NCBI RefSeq assembly: GCF_004345365.1
Contig: NZ_SLVF01000007.1
Coordinates: 450,282 to 514,281, forward strand
DNA length: 64,000 nucleotides
Source of the DNA: Kribbella sp. VKM Ac-2568
GTDB taxonomy: Bacteria; Actinomycetota; Actinomycetes; Propionibacteriales; Kribbellaceae
Reading direction: 5' to 3'
Part shown: piece by piece, positions 25,429 through 34,520 of the stretch
Layout of the letters: each line of letters starts with the position of its first letter
Numbering within the stretch: position 1 is the stretch's first letter
Translations under genes and position numbers: made by a program
Notes under the pieces: model-generated
Database searches by the model: none
The model's input: the letters and a program-made list of their open reading frames with translations, nothing else
Told to the model about the DNA's origin: nothing

Positions 25429-28400
25429 AGGATCTCGTCGCCCTCGCGGTTTCCCAGGGTGGTCTCGGCAACGACGCGTTGCTGGCGGCCGTGCTGCCGC
25501 TGTTCCACGCGACCGCGGAGGTGCACGAGCGCGGCCTGGTCGCTCCGCTGCGTGGGCTCGACCGGATCACGGTCGACGAGCAGACCCGGCTCGGGTTCGC
25601 CCCGGAGGATGCGTCGAGGCCGGTGCTGGCGCCCGACGAGATCTCAACCAGGGAAGGGCATCGGGACTCTGCAGTCGAGGTGGTCGCGCACCGCCAGGTC
25701 GAGACGGATCTCGGCGAGAGCGGTGGCCAGGGCAGGCTCCAGGTCACCGAACCGGTGCCCGAGGCAATCACCGCGCCCGTGCTCGTGCCCGGCTGGCAGA
25801 GCTGGGAGCATGTCGTCGGCAACCACGACCCGCTGACCGACATCTTCAGCCTCGGCCAACTGCTGATCGCTCTCGGCTGCGGCCTGGACCTGTCCCGCCC
25901 GGAGGACGTCGCCCGGCTGATCGGGGCCCGAGGCAACCTCTACACCCTGACCAGCACGCTGCACCCGGTGATCGTCTCGGTCGCGGCGCAGATGGCCGAG
26001 CCGGACCGGCACCACCGGGCGCAGGATCTCCGGTCGCTGATCGGGCAGCTCGACGACTACCGCGACCAGCCGCTCGACTTCGACGTCGCCGCGATCACCC
26101 GCGGTAAGGCGGACCGGCGCGCGGCTGTGCTGAAAGCCTTGCGGGACAGGCTGTTCGACCTCTCCCGGCGCAACCGGCTGGTCAACTTCCGGCACACCGC
26201 GCAGACCCTCAACCTGACCGAGGTGTCGGTCCCGCTGATGCTCGACGTGCGCAACATCCGCGCCGAGCAGCTGTTCACCTGGAACGCGGAGCTCGCCGCG
26301 CGACTCGTCGACGGCAAGGCGCAAACCCTCGGGAAGTGGATCCGGTACGACGAAGCCCCGTACGCCGCGTCCTCGCTGGACAAGCTGATCTCCACGGCCC
26401 GGCGGGACCGCGCGGAGTACGGGCAGGATCAGTTGCGGCTGGTTCCGGCGTTCCTGCGCTGGCACGACCTGAAGAACGACCCCGCCACCCGGCTGTCGTC
26501 TCCCCTGGTGCTGGTGAAGGTGGAGCTCGCCAAGAAGCGTGGCGTCCGCGACTCCTACACCCTGCGGATCACGGACCCCATTGCCGAGGTGAACCCGACG
26601 CTGCGGCATCACCTGCACCAGCTGTACGGGATCAACCTGCCGGACAAGGTGGATCTGGCCGAGCCGGACGCGCTCGGCGTACTGCATGAGCGGTTGCGCG
26701 CCGAGTTGCAGGCGTCGGAGCCCGGGCTGCAGTTGCACCTGCGGGAGAAGCCGCGGATCGACCTGGTCCGGCAGCGGGCGATGGTGAAGCTGCGCAACTA
26801 CCGGCGGCGGCAGCACGGAAACACGGCGAACGAGTTCGGCGGACGGCACTACGCGTACTCCTACCAGCGGCCCGACTACCAGCCGCTCGGAGTGCAGATC
26901 TTCCGCAACCAGCTCGCAGTACAGGACCTGCCGCTGAGCATCGTGCTGGGCGAGCCACGGCGGCCCGGGGCGATCGAGACGGACACGTACACGCTCGAGA
27001 CGGGCGATGACGGGAGCCCGTACTCGTGGGATGTCGACCTGTGTGCCGTGGCGCTGGCCAACTTCAACTACCGCACGCTCGGTCTGGTCCGGGACTACGA
27101 CGAACTGCTCGACACCGGCCGGTCGTGCCAGTCCTTCGACCAGTTGTTCTCGGATCAGCCGCGACCGATCAGCAGCGAGCCACCGGAGCTGCCCACCGCG
27201 GAGCGACATCTCGTCGTACCGGCGGACGGCTCGCAGGTCGCGGCGGTCGCGCGGGCGCAGCGAGGCGAGAGCTTCGTGATCCAGGGTCCGCCAGGGACGG
27301 GTAAGTCGCAGACGATCACCAACATGATCGCGGACTTCGTCGCCCGCGGGCAGCGGGTGCTGTTCGTCTGCCAGAAGCGCGCGGCGCTCGACGTCGTGCA
27401 CGCGCGGTTGGCGAGCCGCCGGCTCGACGGACTGTGCACGCTGATCCACGACTCGCAGGCGGACAAGAAGGCTTTCGTCCACAGGCTGCGCGAGACGTAC
27501 GAGGCGTGGCTGGCCGCCGAGGACGACCTCGACGAACTGACCGGACGCCGGGACGCGCTCGTGGCGCGGGTGGATCGCCTGCTCGCGACGGTCGGGCAGT
27601 TCGAGACGCAACTGGCCGGTGATTCGCCCAGCCTGCGTGCGGTGGTGAACCAGCTGGCCGGGCTGCGGGATCACCAGTGGGGTTCTGAGCTGGAGCCTCT
27701 CGAGCGTCGACTGATTCCATCGCCTGGCGACTGGTGGACCGCGCGCGAGACTGTGACCGGGTTGGCCAAAGTGCTGGCTGAGGCTGATCCGTCGAGCAAT
27801 GGGTTGTTGGCGCGGAGTCCTCTTGGCCTCGTCTCCTCTGACGTGTGGGTGGCGCCAGGAGCGGACACCGAGATCCCGGTTGCGGCTAGTCGCGCTCGCG
27901 ATGGCTGGACGGCGGTCGCGAATGCCTTGGCTGAAGCCGATCCGTCGGCCTCCGCTGAGACCTGGGGAGCGCTGGGGCTGGACGAGGTTCGGCGGCTGGC
28001 CGAGCTCGGGATGGTGATGCAGCCGCTGTCCGAGAGAGGGATGGGTGCTGCTCTCCAACCTGGGTCGGCTGCCGCGCAGCGGTTGCAGGCCGCGGCGGGC
28101 GACCATGAGGCTTTGGTCGCGACGGCGAGCTCCGCTTGGGCGGAGGCCGATGGCTGGTCCGAGCCGCTCGCGCCCAGGGATGCACGGGCCGCGCTGACAG
28201 TTGCCCAGGGCAAAGAGGGCGGGCTGTTGTCGTTCCTCAGCGGCGACTGGCGGCGGGTGAAGACGCTGGTGCGGTCACGCTTCGATGCCTCGGGCCGGGA
28301 CGTTCGCCCTTCGGTGACAGAGATCCTGACCACCTTGGTCGCCGCGCAGGACGCGTCCGCCGCGGTCCAGCAGAACGCCGAGAAGTCCGAGCGCGACTGG

Positions 28401-30572
28401 GGTTCGGCGGACCCGGTCGGCCTGGCCCGCCGGATTCGCGCAGTGGAGCAAGATCCTTCGCTCGCTGACTGGCGTTCGCGGCTGGCCGAGGATCCGAAGG
28501 TGGCTGCTGCGCTGGTTCGGGTTGCCGCCGTGCTGGATTCCGCCGAGGACGCCACTCGCGGGTTCCTCAGTGACGACTACGCCCGCCTGACGCTGGCCGG
28601 AGTACAGGCTGCTGTCGGGGCCTTGGCGTCGGCGGGGTTGGTGTCGGCGATTCAGCAGGTGATCCCGGCGATGCGTGCGTTGGCCGAGGCGCCGACGTCG
28701 GTGCAGGCTGCTGTGCGCGGGTTGGAGGCAACGCCGGAGCAGCTCGAGTACGCGGTCTGCGCGTTGCACTGGGAGCGGGCGCGGGCGGCGACGCCGTTGC
28801 TGAACGAGCTCACCTCCGCGCGTTTCGACTCGATCGTCGGCGAACTGAGCCTCGTGTACGACGAACTGACCACGGTGAACGCGGAGGTCGTGGTCGCCGG
28901 AGTGCGGCGGCGGTTCCTGACCGAGCTCGCGCACTCCGAGCTGAGTGTCACGGGGATGTCGTCGGAGGACCGGACCCGCAAGAAGAACTTCAGCACCGGC
29001 CGGCGCGAGCTTGAACACGAGTTCGGCAAGGTGATGCGCTACAAGTCGATCCGCGATCTCGCCTCGGGTGCGCCTGGCGAGGTGGTGTCGTTGCTGCGGC
29101 CGGTCTGGCTGATGAGCCCGTCGTCGGTGTCGGACACGTTGCCGCTCGACACCGCCTTCGACGTGGTGATCTACGACGAGGCGAGCCAGATCCCGATCGA
29201 GGAAGCGATCCCCGCGCTGCACCGCGCGCCTCAGGTGATCGTCGTCGGCGACCAGATGCAATTGCCGCCCACGCAGTACTTCCGGGTCAGCACGCCGACG
29301 GTGGACCCGGACGACGACGAGGCCGAGCAGGTCGGCATCGCCCTGACCGACGACAGCTTCCTCGCGATCAGTGCCCTGAGGCTGGCCTCGACCATGCTCA
29401 CCTGGCACTACCGCAGCCGCTCCGAGGCACTGATCTCCTTCAGCAACGCGGCCTTCTACCAAGGTCGGCTCGCCACCATCCCCGACCGCCTGCCAGCTGC
29501 CAGTGCACAACCGTGGGCCGTCCGCTCGGTGCCGCAGGACGAGGTACCGACGCTGGATCCGGGGTCGGCTGGGTTCGGCAGTGTCGTGGACGGAGTGCTG
29601 GCCGGCAGCATCACGTCGGTGCGAGTGGTGGACGGGATCTACGTACGGCGGACGAACCCGGCGGAGGCGAGCTGGATCGCCGGGCTGGTGCGGGAACTGC
29701 TCTACCGCGACACCGGCAAGAGCATCGGGATCGTCGCGTTCTCCGAGGCCCAGCAGGGTGAGATCGAGCGTGCGCTGGACGCCCTGGCGGAGGCGGACCC
29801 GGACTTCGGCGCGCGGTACGAGGCCGAGCAGGTGCGGAGCCGCGACGAGCAGGACGCCGGGTTGTTCGTGAAGAACCTCGAGAACGTCCAGGGCGACGAG
29901 CGCGACATCGTCATCATGAGCGTGTGCTACGCCGCCGGACCCGACGGCCGGATGCTGATGAACTTCGGCCCGATCAACACCGCCGGTGGCGAGAAGCGGC
30001 TGAACGTCATCTTCAGCCGCGCCCGCGAGCACATGGTGATCGTCTCCAGCATCGAGCCCGACGCGATCACCAACACCTACAACGACGGCGCCAACACCCT
30101 GCGCCGCTTCCTCACCTACGCCGACGCAGTCTCCCAAGGCAACCCGGAGGCGACCCGCGCCGCCCTCAACCCTTACCAGTCCACCCACCGCCCAACTCTC
30201 ACCGCCCGCACGGCGTCCCGCAGTACGGGCGGTCCCGGTGCGGAGGGCGATGGGTCTGCCGTAGTCGAGCAGTTGGCGGCGGCGCTCCGAGCACGTTGCA
30301 TCGAGGTGGACACCTCGGTCGGCGAATCAGTGTTCCGATGTGACCTCGCGTTGCGTCGTCCAGGCGACGTCGGCCATCGGCTCGCAGTACTGGTGGACAC
30401 ACCGGAGCGGGTGGCCGCCGACTCCCTACTGGAGCGGCTGAGCACCCACCCGCGAGCACTCACCACCGGCGGCTGGCGAGTCCACCACGTCCTAACCACC
30501 GACTGGACCCGCACCCCGGACGCGGTCCTGACCCGCCTCCTCGACACCCTCGACCGCCCCACTGACAGCTGA
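25425..30572 (+). CDS. Pseudokinase / DUF4011 / SF1 helicase / degenerate REase-like protein
   Basis: 1715 aa from GTG 25425. Residues 20-220 resemble only the C-lobe of a Ser/Thr kinase: HERGLV at 34-39 where HxxGxxHRD begins, LGF where DFG would be, and DIFSLG at 139-144, with catalytic Asp and N-lobe absent. DUF4011 follows (RDRLFDLSRRNRLVNF near 240). The SF1 helicase has Walker A GPPGTGKS at 621-628, Walker B YDEASQ at 1250-1255, WHYRSR, ENVQGDERD and NVIFSRARE; a long insert of about 600 residues with helical stretches separates the motifs. The C-terminus (about 1613-1710) matches MTES_1575-type nuclease domains but keeps only the first Asp (FRCDLAL); the acidic ExD position reads VLVD. 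It may be an anti-phage or stress system (inference). Confidence 0.85.
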   Translation: MKDLVALAVSQGGLGNDALLAAVLPLFHATAEVHERGLVAPLRGLDRITVDEQTRLGFAPEDASRPVLAPDEISTREGHRDSAVEVVAHRQVETDLGESGGQGRLQVTEPVPEAITAPVLVPGWQSWEHVVGNHDPLTDIFSLGQLLIALGCGLDLSRPEDVARLIGARGNLYTLTSTLHPVIVSVAAQMAEPDRHHRAQDLRSLIGQLDDYRDQPLDFDVAAITRGKADRRAAVLKALRDRLFDLSRRNRLVNFRHTAQTLNLTEVSVPLMLDVRNIRAEQLFTWNAELAARLVDGKAQTLGKWIRYDEAPYAASSLDKLISTARRDRAEYGQDQLRLVPAFLRWHDLKNDPATRLSSPLVLVKVELAKKRGVRDSYTLRITDPIAEVNPTLRHHLHQLYGINLPDKVDLAEPDALGVLHERLRAELQASEPGLQLHLREKPRIDLVRQRAMVKLRNYRRRQHGNTANEFGGRHYAYSYQRPDYQPLGVQIFRNQLAVQDLPLSIVLGEPRRPGAIETDTYTLETGDDGSPYSWDVDLCAVALANFNYRTLGLVRDYDELLDTGRSCQSFDQLFSDQPRPISSEPPELPTAERHLVVPADGSQVAAVARAQRGESFVIQGPPGTGKSQTITNMIADFVARGQRVLFVCQKRAALDVVHARLASRRLDGLCTLIHDSQADKKAFVHRLRETYEAWLAAEDDLDELTGRRDALVARVDRLLATVGQFETQLAGDSPSLRAVVNQLAGLRDHQWGSELEPLERRLIPSPGDWWTARETVTGLAKVLAEADPSSNGLLARSPLGLVSSDVWVAPGADTEIPVAASRARDGWTAVANALAEADPSASAETWGALGLDEVRRLAELGMVMQPLSERGMGAALQPGSAAAQRLQAAAGDHEALVATASSAWAEADGWSEPLAPRDARAALTVAQGKEGGLLSFLSGDWRRVKTLVRSRFDASGRDVRPSVTEILTTLVAAQDASAAVQQNAEKSERDWGSADPVGLARRIRAVEQDPSLADWRSRLAEDPKVAAALVRVAAVLDSAEDATRGFLSDDYARLTLAGVQAAVGALASAGLVSAIQQVIPAMRALAEAPTSVQAAVRGLEATPEQLEYAVCALHWERARAATPLLNELTSARFDSIVGELSLVYDELTTVNAEVVVAGVRRRFLTELAHSELSVTGMSSEDRTRKKNFSTGRRELEHEFGKVMRYKSIRDLASGAPGEVVSLLRPVWLMSPSSVSDTLPLDTAFDVVIYDEASQIPIEEAIPALHRAPQVIVVGDQMQLPPTQYFRVSTPTVDPDDDEAEQVGIALTDDSFLAISALRLASTMLTWHYRSRSEALISFSNAAFYQGRLATIPDRLPAASAQPWAVRSVPQDEVPTLDPGSAGFGSVVDGVLAGSITSVRVVDGIYVRRTNPAEASWIAGLVRELLYRDTGKSIGIVAFSEAQQGEIERALDALAEADPDFGARYEAEQVRSRDEQDAGLFVKNLENVQGDERDIVIMSVCYAAGPDGRMLMNFGPINTAGGEKRLNVIFSRAREHMVIVSSIEPDAITNTYNDGANTLRRFLTYADAVSQGNPEATRAALNPYQSTHRPTLTARTASRSTGGPGAEGDGSAVVEQLAAALRARCIEVDTSVGESVFRCDLALRRPGDVGHRLAVLVDTPERVAADSLLERLSTHPRALTTGGWRVHHVLTTDWTRTPDAVLTRLLDTLDRPTDS

Positions 30573-30742
30573 TCGCCCCGGCACCCACCGGGCCCGGCAC
30601 CTGCTGCCCCGCCCGACACCTGCTCGGCACAGCACCTGAACCACCCCCGGTGCCCCGCCCGGCAGCTGGTCCGGCCGACGCTCGCCCTGCCAGACGCAAC
30701 GCTGTTGCCGACCACGCTGTCGGGACTGCGGTCACCTCGTGA

Positions 30743-30796
30743 GGACCTTGAACAGGTCATTGCCTGTCCGAGGTCCCCAGTTGGTGTTCAAGGTCC
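30743..30796. terminator. Bidirectional hairpin between helicase and kynA
   Basis: An 11-bp perfect inverted repeat (GGACCTTGAAC at 30743-30753; complement at 30786-30796) with a nested ACAGG...CCTGT hairpin in the loop. It lies between two convergent genes, where a shared terminator is expected. The rest of 30573-30742 is Pro-codon-like GC-rich sequence with no gene. Confidence 0.6.
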
Positions 30797-30846
30797 CACT
30801 CAGCGGACCCAGCTACCCGGAGTCGGGGATAGGGGTGGGCAGCGGG

Positions 30847-31698
30847 TCAGAGGGTGGTGCGGAGGTCCCAGAGGAGGGGGTAGTAGCGGAGGTCCAGGCG
30901 GCTGCGGAGGTAGCCGGCGCCGGAGGAGCCGCCGGTGCCTGGCTTGGTGCCGATCATGCGCTCGACCATGACGACGTGACGCGCGCGCCAGGAGGCGGCC
31001 AGCTCGTCGTGCTGGAGCAGCGCCTCGGCCAGTTCCCAGATCGCGGCGTGCTGGCCGCGATCGCCCGCGACGGTCTGCAGCGCCTTGCGGAGGTCGTCCT
31101 CGGTGGCCGTGGAGAAACCGGCCTTCTCGACCACGGCGAGGAACGCGTCCCACAGGGTCGGCTCGGACAGGCGGCGCTCGAGCCGCGTCTTCTCCGCCTT
31201 GGTCAGGCCGCGGAACCGCTTCACGAACGACGGGTCCTTGGCGCCGGAGAGGAACTCGATCTCCCGGAACTGCACCGACTGGAACCCGCTGGCCGGTGAC
31301 AACCGGTGCCGGAACTCGCCGAAGTCCTGCGGCGTCATCGTCTCCAGGATGTCGACCTGCTGGGTCAGCGTCCGCTCGATCGTGTGCACCCGGCGGAGCA
31401 GGTGCTGCGCCAGCCAGACCTCGCCGCCCAGCATCGCGTCCCGGGACGCGGTCATCTCGTGCAGAACCTGCTTGAACCACAGTTCGTACACCTGGTGGAT
31501 GGTGATGAACAGCAGTTCGTCGTGCGCCGGAGGGTCGGACTCCAGTCGCTGCTGGTCGAGCAACTCCCCCAATCGCAGGTAGCTGCCGTACGTGAGCCGA
31601 CCGCCTTCCTCACCGAAGTGCACGTCGACCCCGTCCCAGCGGCCGGTGACCGCATCACCGCTGGGCTGAACCCCGTCTGTCTCGCTCGCGCTGCTCAC
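30847..31698 (-). CDS. kynA: Tryptophan 2,3-dioxygenase
   Basis: 283 aa from GTG 31698 (VSSASETDG); a start at 31752 is possible but adds an atypical Cys-rich leader. A heme enzyme that opens the indole ring of tryptophan to N-formylkynurenine, the first step of the kynurenine pathway. Family signatures are LTYGSYLRLGELLDQQ, FITIHQVYELWFKQ (substrate pocket), SGFQSVQFREIEFLSG, and the heme-ligand region RHVVMVERMIGTKPGTGGSS. No kynU or kynB is adjacent. It is convergent with the helicase gene. Confidence 0.96.
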   Translation of the reverse strand: MSSASETDGVQPSGDAVTGRWDGVDVHFGEEGGRLTYGSYLRLGELLDQQRLESDPPAHDELLFITIHQVYELWFKQVLHEMTASRDAMLGGEVWLAQHLLRRVHTIERTLTQQVDILETMTPQDFGEFRHRLSPASGFQSVQFREIEFLSGAKDPSFVKRFRGLTKAEKTRLERRLSEPTLWDAFLAVVEKAGFSTATEDDLRKALQTVAGDRGQHAAIWELAEALLQHDELAASWRARHVVMVERMIGTKPGTGGSSGAGYLRSRLDLRYYPLLWDLRTTL

Positions 31699-31808
31699 GC
31701 GCCGAGGATAACCGCCACTACATCCCGTCACGGGCGCTCCACAGACCAACACCGGCTCAGCAGGCAGCGATGGTGTGACCGCGATGACAGTCGCTCGTTA
31801 GTTGATCG

Positions 31809-32120
31809 GTGTCGGTGGAGCAGTCGGAACTCCGACTGCGCGCGATGGGCGTGCAACACCCGCAGGGCGCGATCATCGAGGCCACGCTCGAAAAGGGTGC
31901 GGCAGGCTGCCTGAGCGGTCCCCTGGACGCCTCTGTCTTCGACCCCTGCTCAGTGCCGCTGGCCCCGACCGACCTGATGCGCCGCAAGGCTCGCGGCCGC
32001 GCCGTGGCGATTGCAGTAACCGCCGTGCTCGCAATGGCAATCCTGGCCTCCCTGATTACGGGTGTCGGCGAGGACTCCACCACCGGCTCCACCCTCACTC
32101 CGATCGGCCGGCCCGGCTGA
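31809..32120 (+). CDS. Small single-pass membrane protein, hypothetical
   Basis: 103 aa from GTG 31809. A polar N-terminal domain of about 60 residues with two cysteines (AGCLSGP, DPCSVP) is followed by a basic patch (RRKARGR), one transmembrane helix at about 65-87 and a short outside tail. The family is not recognised. Composition is consistent with real coding sequence, but the ribosome site is weak. Confidence 0.5.
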   Translation: MSVEQSELRLRAMGVQHPQGAIIEATLEKGAAGCLSGPLDASVFDPCSVPLAPTDLMRRKARGRAVAIAVTAVLAMAILASLITGVGEDSTTGSTLTPIGRPG

Positions 32121-32173
32121 CTTCGACCTCAACCGGCAGTCGACGTTTTGCACAGGATCGATCACCTGGCGTA

Positions 32174-32219
32174 TTGACCCTGTCACTGGGTGCGCCGTAG
32201 TTTCGGTGAAAGCGCTCTC
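32174..32219 (+). promoter_or_regulatory. Promoter with LacI-type operator ahead of GH76
   Basis: TTGACC (32174-32179) and TAGTTT (32198-32203) with an 18-bp spacer form a candidate promoter. GAAAGCGCTCTC at 32208-32219 differs by one base from the palindromic LacI/CcpA-type operator GAAAGCGCTTTC. It sits just after the -10 box, where a repressor would block initiation. Sugar-responsive control of the GH76 gene is inferred. Confidence 0.6.
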
Positions 32220-32245
32220 TTCCTACCGCCCCAGGGACAATCACG

Positions 32246-33187
32246 ATGCAGTTCTACAACTACGGGACCGGGTTGTTCGACACCACCGGCTGGTGGAACT
32301 CTGCAAACGCGCTGAACGCGATCATCGACAACGCCCGGGTGACCGGGATGGGCAGCTACCGCTACGCGATCGCCCGGACGTACGACCTCAACCTCAACGC
32401 CCAGCAGGGCCAGTTCCGCAACGACTACCTCGACGACACCGGCTGGTGGGGTCTCGCCTGGGTCGCCGCCTACGACCTGACCGGCGAGTCCCGCTACCTG
32501 CAGACGGCTCGCGCCGACGCCGACCACATGGCGGCGTACTGGGACAACACATGTGGCGGCGGGGTCTGGTGGAGTCAGGCGAAGACGTACAAGAACGCGA
32601 TCTCCAACTCCCTCTACATCCAGCTCAACGCGGCGCTGCACCAACGGATCGCCGGCGACAGCACCTACCTGCAACGGGCGCAGAGCGGCTGGACCTGGTT
32701 CCAGCAGACGGGGATGATCAACAGCTCGCACCTGGTCAACGACGGCATCAACCTGTCCACCTGCAAGAACAACGGTGATGTTGCCTGGAGCTACAACCAG
32801 GGAGTGTTGCTCGGGGCCCTCACCGAGTTGTCCAAGGCAACGAACAACACGAGCTACCCGACCACCGCCAGGCAGCTCGCCGACGCGGCGACGACCTCGT
32901 CCGCACTCAACACCGCCGACGGCATCCTCCGGGAGCCCTGCGAGTCTGGCGACTGCGGTGGCGACGGCCCGTCCTTCAAGGGCGCGCACGTCCGCGGCCT
33001 CGGCAAGCTGAACGCGGCGCTCGCCGACCACCCGTACACGACCTACCTCCAGCGACAGGCCGACCGCGCGTTCGCCGCCGACCGCACCCCGATGGACCAG
33101 TACGGCCTCCGCTGGTACGGCCCGATCGACAAACTCGACGCAGCCCGCCAGCACAGCGCCCTCGACCTGATGAACGCCACTCCCTGA
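32246..33187 (+). CDS. GH76 family glycoside hydrolase (alpha-1,6-mannanase-like), no signal peptide
   Basis: 313 aa from ATG 32246, with AGGGA 8 nt upstream. Family hallmarks are TTGWWNSANAL, the paired catalytic aspartates D63 and D64 in NDYLDDTGWWGLAW, and YNQGVLLGAL. GH76 enzymes cut alpha-1,6-mannan backbones, as in fungal or mycobacterial-type mannans, and are normally secreted. An in-frame TGA at 32207 and no earlier start show that this copy has no leader, and it also starts about 10 residues into the usual first helix. It may act inside the cell or be a truncated copy. Confidence 0.88.
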   Translation: MQFYNYGTGLFDTTGWWNSANALNAIIDNARVTGMGSYRYAIARTYDLNLNAQQGQFRNDYLDDTGWWGLAWVAAYDLTGESRYLQTARADADHMAAYWDNTCGGGVWWSQAKTYKNAISNSLYIQLNAALHQRIAGDSTYLQRAQSGWTWFQQTGMINSSHLVNDGINLSTCKNNGDVAWSYNQGVLLGALTELSKATNNTSYPTTARQLADAATTSSALNTADGILREPCESGDCGGDGPSFKGAHVRGLGKLNAALADHPYTTYLQRQADRAFAADRTPMDQYGLRWYGPIDKLDAARQHSALDLMNATP

Positions 33188-33218
33188 AGCGTTTTCCGCC
33201 CGTTCTAACCTGGGGGCT

Positions 33219-34364
33219 GTGAGGCGCAAGGACATCCTGTACGTCGACCCGTCGAGCGACCTGATCGTCAGTACCGACTTCTCGTCGTCCGGCGAGGGGA
33301 CCTTCACCTTCGAGGAGCTCTACCGCGGTCCCGAGGAACTGCGCGGCCACAGTTACGACCTGAAACTCCCGTACTCCGAGGTGCCCGTGCTCGGGGCGTT
33401 CCTGGTCGGGCGGTTCGGGCTGGAGGTGCTCGGCGATCCTGCGGAGCAGTTGGTCCACTGCCTCGAGGAGCTGATCACCCGCGGCGAGCTGAGCCCCGAT
33501 GGTGGTGGCTCCGCGCTCCGCGATCAGGTGTTCGCCTGGTGCGAAGAGGCCGGGCTGGCGCCACGCCGCGGTGGACTCGATCGGCACGAGGTGTTGCTCG
33601 CGCGGGGCGAGGCGTCCGTCGAGCTGACGATCAACTCCTACAACCGGCAGATCATCTTCCAGGAGTGCCACGGACCCGCCGCCGACAGATCAGGTCTCTA
33701 CCAACTCCACCTCGGCCACACCACCCTCGACGCCCTGATCGAAGTACTGGAAGGCAGATCGCTCGACCCGACGCCGCCCGAGGAGGTGCCTGGCAAGTGG
33801 AGGCCGGGTGTGGAGTTGAGTCGGGATGATCGGTTGTTTGCCGCGTTCCGGGCGGTGGCGGCTCGCGGGGAGCTCGAGCTCGGCGAGCCGGGCGCGGTAC
33901 GGGATCGGGTCGCCGGGTGGTTGGCCGCGGCCGGGGTCCCGTTCCAGAGCTACGGATCCGAGTGGAAGACGACCTTGCTCAAGGTGCACCGGCAACGGAA
34001 CGACTGCATCTTCGCCCTCCGGATGACGTTCGACCCGGAGCGCGGCGCCGAGGGGATCCGCTTCACCGAGTCCTACGACTATCTCCCGCTGGCCGACGAC
34101 CCCGGCCGCGAGTACGCGTACACCGTGCACGCGCCGTACGACTCCTTGCCTGCACTGATCACCTACTTCGACCAACGACTCCGCCGCACCAGCACCGGCT
34201 CGCCCCAGGCGCGCTTGATCGACTGCTTCGCTGCCCTGATCACCCGAGGCGACCTGGGCGACAACCTCCCCCTCCGCGAGAACCACCTCCGCGTAGGTAC
34301 CTGGTTCGAAGCCGCCGGCGCCCCCACCACCACCGACACGTGGTCCTGGCTCAACTCCGACTAA
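33219..34364 (+). CDS. Unknown protein built of three internal repeats
   Basis: 381 aa from GTG 33219. One helical module recurs three times: LVHCLEELITRGELSP with VFAWCEEAGL (about 85-115), LFAAFRAVAARGELEL with VAGWLAAAGV (about 206-240) and LIDCFAALITRGDLGD with VGTWFEAAGA (about 334-370). The intervening beta-rich segments also correspond. No signal peptide or membrane segment, so it should be cytoplasmic. I do not recognise the family; the repeats suggest a scaffold or an immunity-like protein, without evidence for either. It follows GH76 by 31 bp and might be co-transcribed. Confidence 0.75.
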   Translation: MRRKDILYVDPSSDLIVSTDFSSSGEGTFTFEELYRGPEELRGHSYDLKLPYSEVPVLGAFLVGRFGLEVLGDPAEQLVHCLEELITRGELSPDGGGSALRDQVFAWCEEAGLAPRRGGLDRHEVLLARGEASVELTINSYNRQIIFQECHGPAADRSGLYQLHLGHTTLDALIEVLEGRSLDPTPPEEVPGKWRPGVELSRDDRLFAAFRAVAARGELELGEPGAVRDRVAGWLAAAGVPFQSYGSEWKTTLLKVHRQRNDCIFALRMTFDPERGAEGIRFTESYDYLPLADDPGREYAYTVHAPYDSLPALITYFDQRLRRTSTGSPQARLIDCFAALITRGDLGDNLPLRENHLRVGTWFEAAGAPTTTDTWSWLNSD

Positions 34365-34520
34365 CCCACGAGCAACCCGGCGGCCGTGGCCGGGGTGGGC
34401 GGTCGACGTACGATGGGGCCCGCTCGACTGGGGAAATCGAGTTCTTGGGCTTGGCCGTCAGTGTTGCCGGGTGAGCTGCGCCGTCATTGGATCGGAGTTG
34501 TGAGCGCCGGGAGGCGATCT

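Noticed and set aside
25644..30188. Two long minus-strand open frames (820 and 637 aa) opposite the helicase
   Set aside because: They are shadows of GC-biased codons. The plus strand carries all helicase motifs in order.
32100..32245. Hidden signal peptide for the GH76 enzyme
   Set aside because: An in-frame TGA at 32207 and the absence of any start codon between it and 32246 rule it out in this sequence.
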